Counted from the first letter of the stretch, positions 44,028 through 52,895 are shown. The stretch is 64,000 bases of DNA from an uncultured bacterium (GCA_905215805.1 CAJMRL010000009.1:1-64000), one strand, 5' to 3'. The notes: generated by a model from the sequence alone, not told the origin. Translations and numbers: made by a program.

Positions 44028-44678
44028 TTATTTCGCTGTTTCGTTTTTCTTTGCTCCGAGTTTATTTTCCGTACCATTCCAAAGCCGCACTATATTTGCA
44101 TGATGCCTTGCTATAAGCAATCCGCCTATAATAAAGGCGCATACAAGCTGTACCGCATTTACATTCTGAGAAACCGCCATTTTAACTATCTCGCCCACGA
44201 TAAACGCAGCTCCTCCAAGCACGGAGCCGAGCGAAACATAACGTGTAAGCGCCATAACTGCCAAAGCGCATACAAGAATAATCAATCCGATCTTCCAATC
44301 AAGCATCATTACAACTCCCAGAGAAGTCGCAACTCCTTTTCCTCCTTTAAATCCAAAAAATAAAGGAAAATCATGTCCCAAAACCACAGCCGTTGCCGCC
44401 GCATATTCAACCACAGTTCCGTCTATGAAAAACAGCGACTCAAAGGCTCTCGCAATAAGTACCGCTATCACACCCTTGAGCACATCAAGTATAAGAGTGA
44501 TAACGCCCATTTTTTTGCCGTGTGTACGCAGCATATTTGTTGCGCCCGCATTTCCTGATCCGGACTTTCTTATATCCTCGCCGGAAAGCGCCTTTGACAA
44601 AATAATGGATGAATTTACCGAGCCTAACAGATAACATATAACGGCGGTTATCACCGCCCATAAAATAGTATTGTCCAT
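44028..44678 (-). CDS. plsY: Acyl-phosphate:glycerol-3-phosphate acyltransferase PlsY
   Basis: A 216-residue, five-to-seven-helix membrane enzyme that adds the first acyl chain to glycerol-3-phosphate. The three conserved loops are present: GSVNSSIIL, SGSGNAGATNMLRTHGKK and GFKGGKGVATSLG. The ATG at 44678 is preferred because GGAATGGTGATC lies before it; a GTG four codons upstream is possible. Between der and gpsA, the usual order in Clostridia. Confidence 0.95.
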   Translation of the reverse strand: MDNTILWAVITAVICYLLGSVNSSIILSKALSGEDIRKSGSGNAGATNMLRTHGKKMGVITLILDVLKGVIAVLIARAFESLFFIDGTVVEYAAATAVVLGHDFPLFFGFKGGKGVATSLGVVMMLDWKIGLIILVCALAVMALTRYVSLGSVLGGAAFIVGEIVKMAVSQNVNAVQLVCAFIIGGLLIARHHANIVRLWNGTENKLGAKKNETAK

Positions 44679-44693
44679 ATTGATCACCATTCC

Positions 44694-46019
44694 TTATTTT
44701 TTCTTTTCGTTTCTTTCTCTTATTATAAAGTTTATCGGCGTTCCCTTAAATCCAAAATTGTCCCTTATTTGGTTTTCTATAAATCTAAGATATGAATAAT
44801 GGAACAGATCCTTTGAATTTACAAATAATATAAACGTCGGCGGAGCAATGCTTGCCTGAGTACCGTAGTAAAGCTTAAGCCTTCTTCCCTTATCTGACGG
44901 CGGCTGCTGCTTTGCCTGAGCCTCATTAAGCACATCATTAAGCATACCGGTCGTAATTCTCCTCTTGTGCTGTTCATTTACTTCCTTTATCATTTCAAGC
45001 AGCTTATTTATTCTTAAGCCGGTCTTCGCGCTTATAAATACGATCTCCGCATATGACATAAACGCAAAGGTTTCGCGCACCCTGTCACGAAACAAATTCA
45101 TAGTCTTGTCGTTCTTAACTATAATATCCCACTTATTAACAGCAAAAATACAAGCCTTTCCTTGTTCATGCGCATATCCCGCAATTTTTGTGTCCTGCTC
45201 CGTTATACCCTCATAGGCGTCTATCATTATAACGCACACATCACTTCTGTCCACAGCCGCAAGCGAACGTATAACGCTGTATCTCTCTACATTTTCATCA
45301 ATTTTTCCGCGTTTCCTCATTCCGGCAGTATCTATGAACAGGAATTTATCCCCGTCACGCTCATAATGCGAGTCTATAGCATCACGTGTTGTTCCCGCCA
45401 CATTTGAAACTATAACTCTTTCCTCGCCTAAAATTTTATTTATAAGCGATGACTTTCCGGCATTCGGTTTTCCTATTACCGCTACCTTTATCTCATCCTC
45501 ATCCTCTGATGTATCTGCATCCTCCGGAAATTTCTTTGTTACCTCATCCAAAAGATCACCGACACCCAAGCCGTGTGTTGAAGAAATAGCGATCGGATCT
45601 CCAAGTCCAAGATTATAAAACTCATAGAATTCAAATGGCGGATCTCCTATGTTATCCACTTTATTTACAGCAAGCACTATTTTCTTTTTTGCCTTTAAAA
45701 GCATCGAAGCTACATCCTGGTCGTTCGCCGTAACTCCGTCATGTACGTTAGTCATAAGAACAACAACGTCCGCCATTTCTATCGCAAGCTGAGCCTGCCT
45801 CCGCATCTGGCTTAATATCTCATCTTTTGATGTCGGCTCTATACCGCCCGTATCGATAAGCGTAAAATGCTTATCGAGCCATGACGCATCCGCATAAATC
45901 CTGTCACGTGTTACTCCGGGAGTATCCTCCACAATGCTTATTCTCTGTCCCGTTATTTTATTAAAAAGCGTGGACTTTCCTACATTCGGTCTGCCCACTA
46001 TTGCTACAGTAGGTTTCAT
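44694..46019 (-). CDS. der: Ribosome-associated GTPase Der (EngA)
   Basis: An essential GTPase in 50S subunit assembly with two tandem G domains. The first has GRPNVGKST, DTPG and NKVD; the second has GKPNAGKSS, NVAGTTRD, DTAG and NKWD; a KH-like domain forms the C-terminus (FGFKGTPINFIIRERNEKK). The 441 residues are normal. GGAGTTAGAG precedes the ATG. One base after the DUF512 gene, in the same operon. Confidence 0.97.
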   Translation of the reverse strand: MKPTVAIVGRPNVGKSTLFNKITGQRISIVEDTPGVTRDRIYADASWLDKHFTLIDTGGIEPTSKDEILSQMRRQAQLAIEMADVVVLMTNVHDGVTANDQDVASMLLKAKKKIVLAVNKVDNIGDPPFEFYEFYNLGLGDPIAISSTHGLGVGDLLDEVTKKFPEDADTSEDEDEIKVAVIGKPNAGKSSLINKILGEERVIVSNVAGTTRDAIDSHYERDGDKFLFIDTAGMRKRGKIDENVERYSVIRSLAAVDRSDVCVIMIDAYEGITEQDTKIAGYAHEQGKACIFAVNKWDIIVKNDKTMNLFRDRVRETFAFMSYAEIVFISAKTGLRINKLLEMIKEVNEQHKRRITTGMLNDVLNEAQAKQQPPSDKGRRLKLYYGTQASIAPPTFILFVNSKDLFHYSYLRFIENQIRDNFGFKGTPINFIIRERNEKKK

Positions 46020-46020
46020 A

Positions 46021-47343
46021 TTAAAACTCTAACTCCTCTCCTATTATCTTTTCTATAAATTCATAACCGTCATTTATAATCGGCACTATCTCCATTCCAA
46101 GCGCCTTTTCTACATCCGCTATACTTGTATCATCCAAGAATATTTCATCTTCATCTCTGAGCATACTGTGTGGTATACATAAAATTTCCGCCTTAGGCTT
46201 GTCTTTGAGCTGATTTATTATATCCCGTCCTACAACCAGTCCGGATACATTTACCTCTCCTCCAAAAAATTCATTCTTTATTGAGTATACATCTATTTTA
46301 ATCCCTTTTGCCGCTGCTTCGATCCTGTCAGCCAGCTTCGATATAAATTCTTCTGTAATTTCTCCTGTTGCAATCATAACATGCCGGTCATATTTTTTAG
46401 GCTTGACAAGCTTTATTGCAGCGTCAAATTCCTCCTGCATACTTGCTATAAGTCCGACTCCGTTCTCAATCTGAGGAAATCCCTCATAGCTGTCCGCTTC
46501 AGGGATTGGAAGCTTTGCCTTTATATAAAATTCGTCAGAAAGATAAACGAGCCTTGTTCCTATACTTTCCAAAAGACGTTCCTGATGTTTTTCAACCTGC
46601 CTGATCACTTGAGCTGCTGTTTCCTTCGTATACGGCTTTAACGGATACAACCCGTCACGGTAGCACGTAAGTCCCACCGGAACAACCGATATACTGTTTA
46701 CATGCGGAAACAATGCCGCCATATCAAAAAGAGATTTATCCAGCTGATCACCGTCATTGATCTCCGGGCAAAGAACTATCTGACAATTCATTGTTATATT
46801 ATTTTCGGCAAATTTTTTCATTATATCATAGCATTTTCCGGCAAAACGGTTATTTAACATTCGGCATCTAAGCTCCGGGTCCGTTGCATGGACACTTATA
46901 TTTATCGGAGATACTCTCATTTTTATCAGCCTGTCTATCTCTTCATCCGACATATTGGTAAGCGTCACATAATTTCCCTGAAGAAATGACAATCGAGTAT
47001 CATCATCCTTAAAATATACCGTATCACGCATTCCCTTAGGAAGCTGATCTATAAAGCAAAATATACACTTATTACGGCATGACTGCGCCTCATCTATGAG
47101 ACTCTCCTTAAATTCTATCCCAAGATCCTCATAATCATTTGTTATTATAATTTTTTCCGTTTCTCCGTTTATTTTCCGTATTTCCAGCTCTACCTCATAT
47201 TCAGCAGTCAGATAACGGTATTCCAGTATATCATGGAAATCATTGCCATTAATTGTAAGAAGGGTATCTCCCTCAACAATACCGACTCTTGCAGCGGGTG
47301 AAAACGGTTCAACATATGCTATTGTTGTATCTGCTTTTCTCAT
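46021..47343 (-). CDS. DUF512-type radical SAM protein with PDZ-like N-terminus
   Basis: A 440-residue protein of unknown role, found next to der in many Clostridia. Residues about 1-60 form a PDZ-like domain (AARVGIVEGDTLLTINGNDF). A radical SAM-like centre follows with CRNKCIFCF (Cx3Cx2C) and the typical DQLPKGMR and LSFLQGNYVTLTN. The C-terminal DUF512 domain spans about residues 220-430. Substrate unknown. The ATG at 47343 has AAAGAGG upstream and lies downstream of the predicted transcript start near 47369, whereas an ATG at 47370 would not be transcribed from that promoter. Confidence 0.85.
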   Translation of the reverse strand: MRKADTTIAYVEPFSPAARVGIVEGDTLLTINGNDFHDILEYRYLTAEYEVELEIRKINGETEKIIITNDYEDLGIEFKESLIDEAQSCRNKCIFCFIDQLPKGMRDTVYFKDDDTRLSFLQGNYVTLTNMSDEEIDRLIKMRVSPINISVHATDPELRCRMLNNRFAGKCYDIMKKFAENNITMNCQIVLCPEINDGDQLDKSLFDMAALFPHVNSISVVPVGLTCYRDGLYPLKPYTKETAAQVIRQVEKHQERLLESIGTRLVYLSDEFYIKAKLPIPEADSYEGFPQIENGVGLIASMQEEFDAAIKLVKPKKYDRHVMIATGEITEEFISKLADRIEAAAKGIKIDVYSIKNEFFGGEVNVSGLVVGRDIINQLKDKPKAEILCIPHSMLRDEDEIFLDDTSIADVEKALGMEIVPIINDGYEFIEKIIGEELEF

Positions 47344-47375
47344 ATATTTAACCTCTTTAAAATTTTCCATTATAT

Positions 47376-47404
47376 ATTATCTCATATTTAACTGAAATAA
47401 TCAA
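47376..47404 (-). promoter_or_regulatory. Proximal promoter of the DUF512-der-plsY-gpsA-trkAH operon
   Basis: On the minus strand TTGATT (47399-47404), 17 bases, GATAAT (47376-47381), preceded by TGA as a partial extended -10. Confidence 0.55.
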
Positions 47405-47544
47405 GAGGTAAAAGAAAAAAATTACAATTACAAGTAATCTTTACGTAAAGAGCGTTTATATCCTCAAAAAAAATTTTTCAGCCTCTTTTATATTCAGTTC
47501 AATCTTAACCTTAGACTTTTTTACTGCTCACTGTCAGATACGGG

Positions 47545-47573
47545 ATTATACCACACTTTACTAAAAACTTCAA
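47545..47573 (-). promoter_or_regulatory. Distal promoter of the same operon
   Basis: On the minus strand TTGAAG (47568-47573), 17 bases, TATAAT (47545-47550). It gives a leader of about 190 bases. It could instead drive an unseen small RNA, though no terminator was found before the gene. Confidence 0.55.
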
Positions 47574-47583
47574 GTAAATAATC

Positions 47584-47610
47584 ACAAAAAAATAAAAAAA
47601 ACATAGTATA
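47584..47610 (+). promoter_or_regulatory. Candidate mother-cell (sigma-K type) promoter
   Basis: AC (47584-47585), 16 bases, CATAGTATA (47602-47610), matching the sigma-K pattern AC-N16/17-CATAnnnTA. The start codon of the Cys-rich peptide is 33 bases further. The AT-rich background raises the chance of an accidental match. Confidence 0.5.
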
Positions 47611-47642
47611 TATTACAAACCGACGGAAAGGAGGGCTTGAGA

Positions 47643-47756
47643 ATGTGTAATTGTGGTTCAAACAATAACAACAGCTGCGGCGGCTGCAATTTCGATCTTG
47701 ATATGGTACTTTGGGTACTTATTATAATCGTTATTGTTACATGTATGTGCAACTAA
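47643..47756 (+). CDS. Cys-rich 37-residue membrane peptide, possible spore protein
   Basis: A short gene with an excellent ribosome site (GGAAAGGAGG, eight to nine bases before ATG) and its own terminator. The peptide has three parts: a hydrophilic head with Cys2, Cys4, Cys12 and Cys15 and an Asn run, a hydrophobic helix (about residues 21-33, MVLWVLIIIVIVT), and a tail with Cys34 and Cys36. Six of 37 residues are cysteine. It resembles in layout the tiny YjcZ/SscA-like spore coat peptides, though no homology is proven. The upstream sequence fits a sigma-K promoter, supporting late mother-cell expression. Confidence 0.72.
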   Translation: MCNCGSNNNNSCGGCNFDLDMVLWVLIIIVIVTCMCN

Positions 47757-47769
47757 ACAATACGCCTGC

Positions 47770-47800
47770 GCTCCCCGTTTCCACCGGGGAGCATTTTTTT
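47770..47800 (+). terminator. Terminator of the Cys-rich peptide gene
   Basis: Stem GCTCCCCG/CGGGGAGC (47770-47777 with 47785-47792) followed by seven T. It starts 14 bases after the stop codon. Confidence 0.92.
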
Positions 47801-47828
47801 GTGCGGCAATTTTTATTTAAAATTCCTA

Positions 47829-47857
47829 TTGACTAAAAGTATAGAGCGATTTATAAT
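47829..47857 (+). promoter_or_regulatory. Promoter of malic enzyme
   Basis: TTGACT (47829-47834), 17 bases, TATAAT (47852-47857), 34 bases before the ATG. Confidence 0.82.
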
Positions 47858-47890
47858 ATATGTAGATATAATGAAAGGACAAGATACGCA

Positions 47891-49063
47891 ATGGATAAAA
47901 AAGAATTTGCACTCAGCCAGCATAAAAAATGGCATGGAAAAATAGAAGTTATCTCAAGAGCTCCGGTGACCAACCGCGATGAGCTTTCTGTAGCTTATAC
48001 ACCCGGAGTGGCGGAGCCATGTATAGAAATTTCAAAAAATACGGACCTGTCATACGAATACACGAGACGTTCCAACCTTGTTGCGGTAATTACCGACGGA
48101 ACGGCAGTTCTCGGACTTGGAGACATAGGTCCTGAAGCAGGTATGCCAGTAATGGAAGGCAAATGCGCTTTATTTAAGACCTTTGCCGATGTGGATGCAT
48201 TTCCTATATGTGTGCGTTCAAAGGATGTTGATGAGATCGTAAACTGCGTAAAGCTTATAGCAGGTTCATTTGGAGGTATAAACCTCGAGGATATAAGTGC
48301 ACCAAGATGTATTGAGATAGAGAGAAGACTGAAAGAAGAATGCGATATTCCTGTATTCCACGATGATCAGCACGGCACCGCCGTTGTTGTTTTGGCATCT
48401 GTCTTAAATGCGCTTAAGGTAGTGAACAAGGATATAACACAAATAAAAGCTGTAGTAAACGGTGCAGGCTCTGCCGGAATGGCAATTACTCGTCTGCTTG
48501 TTTCGAGAGGGCTTAAAAACGTAATAATGTGCGATAAATTCGGTGCTCTTTACAGAGGAAATGATGAAATGAATCCAGAACAAGAAAAGCTTGCTGAAAT
48601 AACCAACCCTGATAACTTCAAGGGTCAGTTAAAAGAAGCCGTAAAAGATGCAGACCTCTTCATAGGAGTAAGCGCGCCGGGAGTCCTTACAGAAGAAATG
48701 ATTGCCTCAATGGCAAAAGATCCAATTGTTTTTGCAATGGCAAACCCGGTTCCGGAAATAATGCCGGACAAGGCAAAAGCTGCCGGAGTAAGAGTTATAG
48801 GAACAGGACGTTCTGACTTCCCGAATCAGATAAATAATGTTCTCGCTTTCCCCGGAATTTTCAGAGGTACCCTTGACGTTCGGGCAAGCGATATAAATGA
48901 TGAAATGAAAATTGCCGCAGCTGAAGCTATAGCCTCCATCATAAAGGATGACGAGCTTAACGAGGAATATATTATTCCAGATGCATTCGATAAGAGAGTT
49001 GCCGAATACGTTTCAAAGGCAGTGGCAAAGGCTGCGAGAGATACAGGCGTTGCAAGAATTTGA
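47891..49063 (+). CDS. Malic enzyme (NAD(P)-dependent malate dehydrogenase, decarboxylating)
   Basis: Converts malate to pyruvate and carbon dioxide. The 390 residues fit the short bacterial form without the phosphotransacetylase tail. Visible motifs are the tyrosine block LSVAYTPGVAEPC, TDGTAVLGLGDIGPEAGMPVMEGK, the metal and catalytic region FHDDQHGTA, the Rossmann motif VVNGAGSAGMAI and GTGRSDFPNQINNVLAFPG. AAAGGAC precedes the ATG. Cofactor preference cannot be read with certainty. Single-gene unit. Confidence 0.95.
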   Translation: MDKKEFALSQHKKWHGKIEVISRAPVTNRDELSVAYTPGVAEPCIEISKNTDLSYEYTRRSNLVAVITDGTAVLGLGDIGPEAGMPVMEGKCALFKTFADVDAFPICVRSKDVDEIVNCVKLIAGSFGGINLEDISAPRCIEIERRLKEECDIPVFHDDQHGTAVVVLASVLNALKVVNKDITQIKAVVNGAGSAGMAITRLLVSRGLKNVIMCDKFGALYRGNDEMNPEQEKLAEITNPDNFKGQLKEAVKDADLFIGVSAPGVLTEEMIASMAKDPIVFAMANPVPEIMPDKAKAAGVRVIGTGRSDFPNQINNVLAFPGIFRGTLDVRASDINDEMKIAAAEAIASIIKDDELNEEYIIPDAFDKRVAEYVSKAVAKAARDTGVARI

Positions 49064-49113
49064 TAGATTCCTACCTATTTATATGACCACCTAATAATCT
49101 GCTTTTAAAGCAC

Positions 49114-49157
49114 AAAACGGATACAGCAATTTCAAATGAATTTTGCCGTATCCGTTT
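49114..49157. terminator. Bidirectional terminator between malic enzyme and lipase-like gene
   Basis: Stem AAAACGGATA with its complement, extended by GCAA/TTGC around a small internal loop; T runs on both strands. Confidence 0.85.
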
Positions 49158-49161
49158 TTAT

Positions 49162-50205
49162 TTACCGACGATTAATATTATCCTTATTCCTAAGACTGAG
49201 TATTCTTACCCAATACGCTTCAAGACAATGCTCGTTTTTAATTGCATCAACATTTGCGAAAAATTTTGTTATACCGCCGTATGCCTCATTATGAAGCTCG
49301 CTTACTTCCTCAGGCTGTTTTCCCGTTAATATACCTCCAAGTCCTTTATAGAAAAACTCATAGCTCGTAAGTCCATTGTTCTTCCTGTTATAATACTCAT
49401 CAACGTTCAGAGCCATAGCTTCAGATCCCTTTATCAATGCGCTCATGTCATCCTTATTCATTTTAGCAAAAGCTTTTCCCGTGTACTTTCTGAACTCCTC
49501 CTCGGATACCGCACTCACAAATATATCCTTTCCGTTCCTTCCGTACCCCCAGCCGTTTTCACCTAAAGGCATGATCGTGGCAAGATCCCATTCAGAAAGA
49601 AAATTATATATATTTCTGCTCCGGCACGGCTTTGTCGTAACATTCGGAGTTGCTATAGTATATGCCGCAACTCTTATCCCCTCTGATTCAATCCTGTTCG
49701 CAAGGAGATTTGCCGCAGCCGCCCCTCTGCTGTGACCGGTAAGCCAGAAGAAAATATTATCCATTATGCCCTCTTCTTCTATATATCTGCATAAGCTCTC
49801 ATATACATAGTCTGCCGAGCACTGAAATCCAAAATGCACCTCAGACGGCTTATTCGGCGCTTCATAAATATCAAAATTGCTGAACCATTCCTTGCCTTTA
49901 GTGCCGTGTATCGCAACATTTACAACAGTAAAATCTTTAAATTTTTTAGACGTTATCATAAAATTGGATTTATGTATATCATCTTCATCATGTGTATACT
50001 GTCTTAGTCCGCCAAAGCCTGTAGCGCTGCAAAAATCCTCCGGCTCTCCGTAATTGTATAAAATCATTTCCGCCGCGCTCAGCTCCGCTAATTCCTGAAT
50101 ATATTTTTTATCTGCATCCCCAAAGATACTGTCCGAATAAAAATACTCTATTTCCGACTCGGTATACTTTCCCTTGAATAATGCCTTATATATCTGACCT
50201 TCCAT
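49162..50205 (-). CDS. Lipase class 3-like alpha/beta hydrolase
   Basis: A 347-residue cytoplasmic-type hydrolase without a signal peptide. The nucleophile elbow is GHSRGAAAANLLANRI, preceded by the strand VVNVAIHGTKG that forms the oxyanion region, and the fold continues with AAYTIATPN, the class 3 lipase pattern. An acid in FLSEWDLATIMP and a histidine in ELHNEAYGG could complete the triad. The ATG at 50205 follows AAAGGAGATAGTG. The gene is the last of three with the SH3b protein and an unknown membrane protein; an acyl or polyester substrate is likely but unknown. Confidence 0.78.
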   Translation of the reverse strand: MEGQIYKALFKGKYTESEIEYFYSDSIFGDADKKYIQELAELSAAEMILYNYGEPEDFCSATGFGGLRQYTHDEDDIHKSNFMITSKKFKDFTVVNVAIHGTKGKEWFSNFDIYEAPNKPSEVHFGFQCSADYVYESLCRYIEEEGIMDNIFFWLTGHSRGAAAANLLANRIESEGIRVAAYTIATPNVTTKPCRSRNIYNFLSEWDLATIMPLGENGWGYGRNGKDIFVSAVSEEEFRKYTGKAFAKMNKDDMSALIKGSEAMALNVDEYYNRKNNGLTSYEFFYKGLGGILTGKQPEEVSELHNEAYGGITKFFANVDAIKNEHCLEAYWVRILSLRNKDNINRR

Positions 50206-50246
50206 CACTATCTCCTTTGACTATATTAATTTTAAGCGACCGTCCG

Positions 50247-50906
50247 CTATCTGATTTCCTTTATACCGATCTTATAATCATAAAACGCGTAAGCCTCGTT
50301 ATATGCAAATTTTCCTATCGCATCATAATAGATACCGCCAAATGCGTTATCAACGGTTCCTCCGTCTTCACCGGTATATCTGAACATCGAATTATTGTTA
50401 AAATACAGCTCATTACTGTTATTTCCATAATATATATGTGCATAATATAATATGCCGTTATTAAAATAATAGCTTCTGTTATAATTAAATCCGTTACAGC
50501 CGCTTGGAATCTCTATCTTCATTATCTCCTCCCCAAGAGTATAATATGTACTTCCGCCTTCTCCTCCCTCGCTTTTCATTTTCGAGATATAATTATCGGT
50601 ATTTTTATACAGCCGCTCTATCACAGCCGCTTCCGTCTGAGGATTATCCGAAAATACCCTGTTCATATCTATTTGATACATATCAGGTATCGCCCCGTTA
50701 GCAAGCATGACCGATGATGCAGCCGGCTGAGAACTTGAAACCGGATTTTCCGGCTTTGCCACAATATCCGTACGGCTCGCCTCATTCATAAAATAAAAGC
50801 CCAAAAATGCCGCGCTTGCAAAAACCACTATCATACAAACAACAACTGCTATAACAACGCCTACGCTTGACGCTTTGCTTTTCTTTTTGGTTTTTCTTTC
50901 CTCCAT
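50247..50906 (-). CDS. Single-pass membrane protein of unknown function
   Basis: A 219-residue protein with a basic N-terminus (KTKKKSK), one membrane helix (about 15-42) and an outer domain. After a Ser/Pro-rich linker the domain (about 65-219) is rich in Tyr, Asn and Gly, with repeated strands such as YYFNNGILYYAHIYYGNN and ending in NEAYAFYDYKIG. This recalls small beta-rich folds but I know no family. AGGGGG precedes the ATG. It lies 14 bases after the SH3b gene and 41 before the lipase-like gene. Confidence 0.7.
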   Translation of the reverse strand: MEERKTKKKSKASSVGVVIAVVVCMIVVFASAAFLGFYFMNEASRTDIVAKPENPVSSSQPAASSVMLANGAIPDMYQIDMNRVFSDNPQTEAAVIERLYKNTDNYISKMKSEGGEGGSTYYTLGEEIMKIEIPSGCNGFNYNRSYYFNNGILYYAHIYYGNNSNELYFNNNSMFRYTGEDGGTVDNAFGGIYYDAIGKFAYNEAYAFYDYKIGIKEIR

Positions 50907-50920
50907 AAGTATACCCCCTA

Positions 50921-52018
50921 TTATCTAAGATACATTGATTTTGCATATCCCGTCTTGCCGTCATATGTAATTTGACTGAATCCGCCGGACGTCCTTCCGC
51001 TGAATACGACCTGCGCTCCGACAGGGATTTCGCACAAAATCTGCGCTGTTTCATCGGGGGCTGATCTTAGATAAATGGCTGATTGAACACCGTAAACAGT
51101 CATTGTTCTTGAGGAATCACTGCCTGAAGTCGGAGTCTTTGTACTTTCAACAGCGGATGCCGTTGCTTTCGGTGCATTTTTGGTAAGATATTTTGCCTTT
51201 GAATATCCTGTTTGTCCCTTATACTCTACCTTGTAATAACCATTTTTCCCATTCTGTATAACTTCCACTTTCTCTCCAAGCGCTATTGTGCCTATAACCT
51301 CTGCATCATCATCAGGCATTGCTCTCATATATATAGCGTTTTCAACTCCGGTAACGTACATTGCTCCAGATACCTGAATATCCGGCTCATCTTCTCCATC
51401 TATGCTTCCTCCCTGTTCCCTTAGCTGCTTATATGCCAGAGTAGCATCATTCGTTAAATATTTTGAATAAACATACCCCTCCATATCCTCATACCTAACA
51501 TAACTAAACTCCTCATCAACCGCACTAATACATACAACTGTTTCCGCAAGAGGTATCTCCGCAAGCACTTCACTCCCGCTGTCAGGCTTTTCTCTCAGCA
51601 TAGCACTTTCCTGCACATTTGCAATGTACATTGTCACTTCCGGCAATGCCGTAGGCGATGGAGCTGGCAGCGTTGGATCATATATACGTGATGATTTCAC
51701 ATACCCTTCTGTTCCGTTTACCGCTACCTTATAAAACCCGTTCGGAGCAAGAGATATAAAGGTAACCTCTGTATTGCCCTGACAGGTCAAAAGAACCGCT
51801 GAAACGCTGTTGGGTGTTTGATATATCTTAGTATCACCTCCATAGGTCTTATATATCATATTTGCATTGATCTCTTTTACAATATTGCTTACTTCTCCGC
51901 TCTGTTCAAGCACAGCGGACTTTCTAAATTTCATGTACTCGTATCCCGCAAATCCCGCCGCACCTGCAGCAATAACCACACTTATAACTACCGCCGCCGT
52001 TCCTTTTTTAGATGGCAT
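50921..52018 (-). CDS. Membrane-anchored protein with four SH3b repeats
   Basis: A 365-residue protein with an N-terminal membrane helix (about 7-28) and four bacterial SH3 repeats at about residues 58-110, 130-190, 218-277 and 304-365. Each carries the pattern (I/M)xxRxxP then G-(Y/F)-x-K-V and G-Y-(V/A/S)-x-S/K-x-Y-L; repeats are separated by Ser/Thr/Pro linkers. Such domains bind peptidoglycan or peptides at the outer face. There is no enzyme domain, so it may be a scaffold. GGAGGGAG precedes the ATG. First gene of a three-gene operon. Confidence 0.85.
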   Translation of the reverse strand: MPSKKGTAAVVISVVIAAGAAGFAGYEYMKFRKSAVLEQSGEVSNIVKEINANMIYKTYGGDTKIYQTPNSVSAVLLTCQGNTEVTFISLAPNGFYKVAVNGTEGYVKSSRIYDPTLPAPSPTALPEVTMYIANVQESAMLREKPDSGSEVLAEIPLAETVVCISAVDEEFSYVRYEDMEGYVYSKYLTNDATLAYKQLREQGGSIDGEDEPDIQVSGAMYVTGVENAIYMRAMPDDDAEVIGTIALGEKVEVIQNGKNGYYKVEYKGQTGYSKAKYLTKNAPKATASAVESTKTPTSGSDSSRTMTVYGVQSAIYLRSAPDETAQILCEIPVGAQVVFSGRTSGGFSQITYDGKTGYAKSMYLR

Positions 52019-52053
52019 ATTTCTCCCTCCATAAAATTTTCTACCTAATATAT

Positions 52054-52082
52054 ATTATATCATAACACCTCGAAATTTGCAA
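52054..52082 (-). promoter_or_regulatory. Promoter of the SH3b/unknown/lipase operon
   Basis: On the minus strand TTGCAA (52077-52082), 17 bases, TATAAT (52054-52059). Confidence 0.75.
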
Positions 52083-52104
52083 TCTTTTACTATGATATTT
52101 CAGA

Positions 52105-52131
52105 ATAGTTTTGGTTTTTTCGGCATAGAAT
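52105..52131 (+). promoter_or_regulatory. Sigma-E-type promoter of spoIIID
   Basis: ATA (52105-52107, within GAATAGTTTT), 16 bases, CATAGAAT (52124-52131). The sigma-E pattern is ATA-N16/18-CATACAAT; seven of eight -10 bases fit. In Bacillus spoIIID is read by sigma-E, so function and promoter agree. Confidence 0.68.
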
Positions 52132-52194
52132 GGTACAAATATTTTCTGAAAGCAAAACATTATGCTTTCAAAGTCAGTGAGTGGGAGGAATAAT

Positions 52195-52455
52195 ATGAAG
52201 GATTACATTGAACGCCGCGCAGTTGAATTGGCGCAGTACATAATTGAGAACAAGGCAACAGTACGTCATACGGCGCGCGTATTCAATATCAGCAAATCTA
52301 CGGTCCATAAAGATGTGCATGAACGTCTAAAACGTCTTAATCCGGCTCTTTACCGTGATGCCCAAAAAGTGCTCGAAACAAACAAAGCCGAACGCCATAT
52401 CCGAGGCGGTGAGGCAACCCGTGAAAAATACCTTAAACTGCATAATGCTCAATAA
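52195..52455 (+). CDS. spoIIID: Stage III sporulation transcriptional regulator SpoIIID
   Basis: A small DNA-binding protein that turns mother-cell sigma-E genes up or down and helps make sigma-K. The helix-turn-helix is VRHTARVFNISKSTVHKDV, and the basic tail RHIRGGEATREKYLK matches the second DNA-contact region of Bacillus SpoIIID. From 52195 the protein has 86 residues. The ATG follows GGGAGGA; a start 11 codons upstream has no site. Confidence 0.95.
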   Translation: MKDYIERRAVELAQYIIENKATVRHTARVFNISKSTVHKDVHERLKRLNPALYRDAQKVLETNKAERHIRGGEATREKYLKLHNAQ

Positions 52456-52460
52456 ATGCA

Positions 52461-52497
52461 AATGTCACAAAATCACTATATTTTGTGACATTTTTTT
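52461..52497 (+). terminator. Terminator of spoIIID
   Basis: A perfect 13-pair stem (52461-52473 with 52480-52492) followed by T. Confidence 0.88.
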
Positions 52498-52798
52498 GTG
52501 CATATTTTAAGCTAAATTCATATTATCATTCACTTTAAATTCTTTGTAATATTTTTTTAACATTTGAATAAATTTCGACAGGCAATTTACATTTTTTTCT
52601 TTTTCGATCTTATTTTTAATGAACTTGTATAAATACATTTTAATTTTTTTTTCATAATGCTGCCATACTGCTGTTAATATTTCTTTTTACTTGCATTTAT
52701 ATTACAATATTATTTCTTTTAATTTACTTTTATATTTCTCATTTTTTAAAAAAAATTAACGAAATCTTTAAACGGCTTAAAACTTTTTTAAAAAACCC
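52498..52798. other. AT-rich intergenic stretch
   Basis: About 300 bases of very AT-rich DNA before the SLH-NlpC promoter. No gene, hairpin with a T run, or direct repeat was found. The A/T tracts close to the -35 could act as an UP element. Confidence 0.6.
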
Positions 52799-52827
52799 TT
52801 GACATTAAGCCTTTTTTCTGTTAAAAT
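52799..52827 (+). promoter_or_regulatory. Promoter of the SLH-NlpC/P60 gene
   Basis: TTGACA (52799-52804), 17 bases, TAAAAT (52822-52827), 69 bases before the start codon. Confidence 0.78.
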
Positions 52828-52895
52828 ATTTTACAGATACAAAAAGATAAGCATAAAAATCTTTAGAATATTAGAATAAAAGGAGAGATTCAGTC

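Noticed and set aside
43013..44077. gpsA starting at 44077
   Set aside because: It would add 26 basic residues encoded inside plsY; GGAAAGGAG marks the start at 43999.
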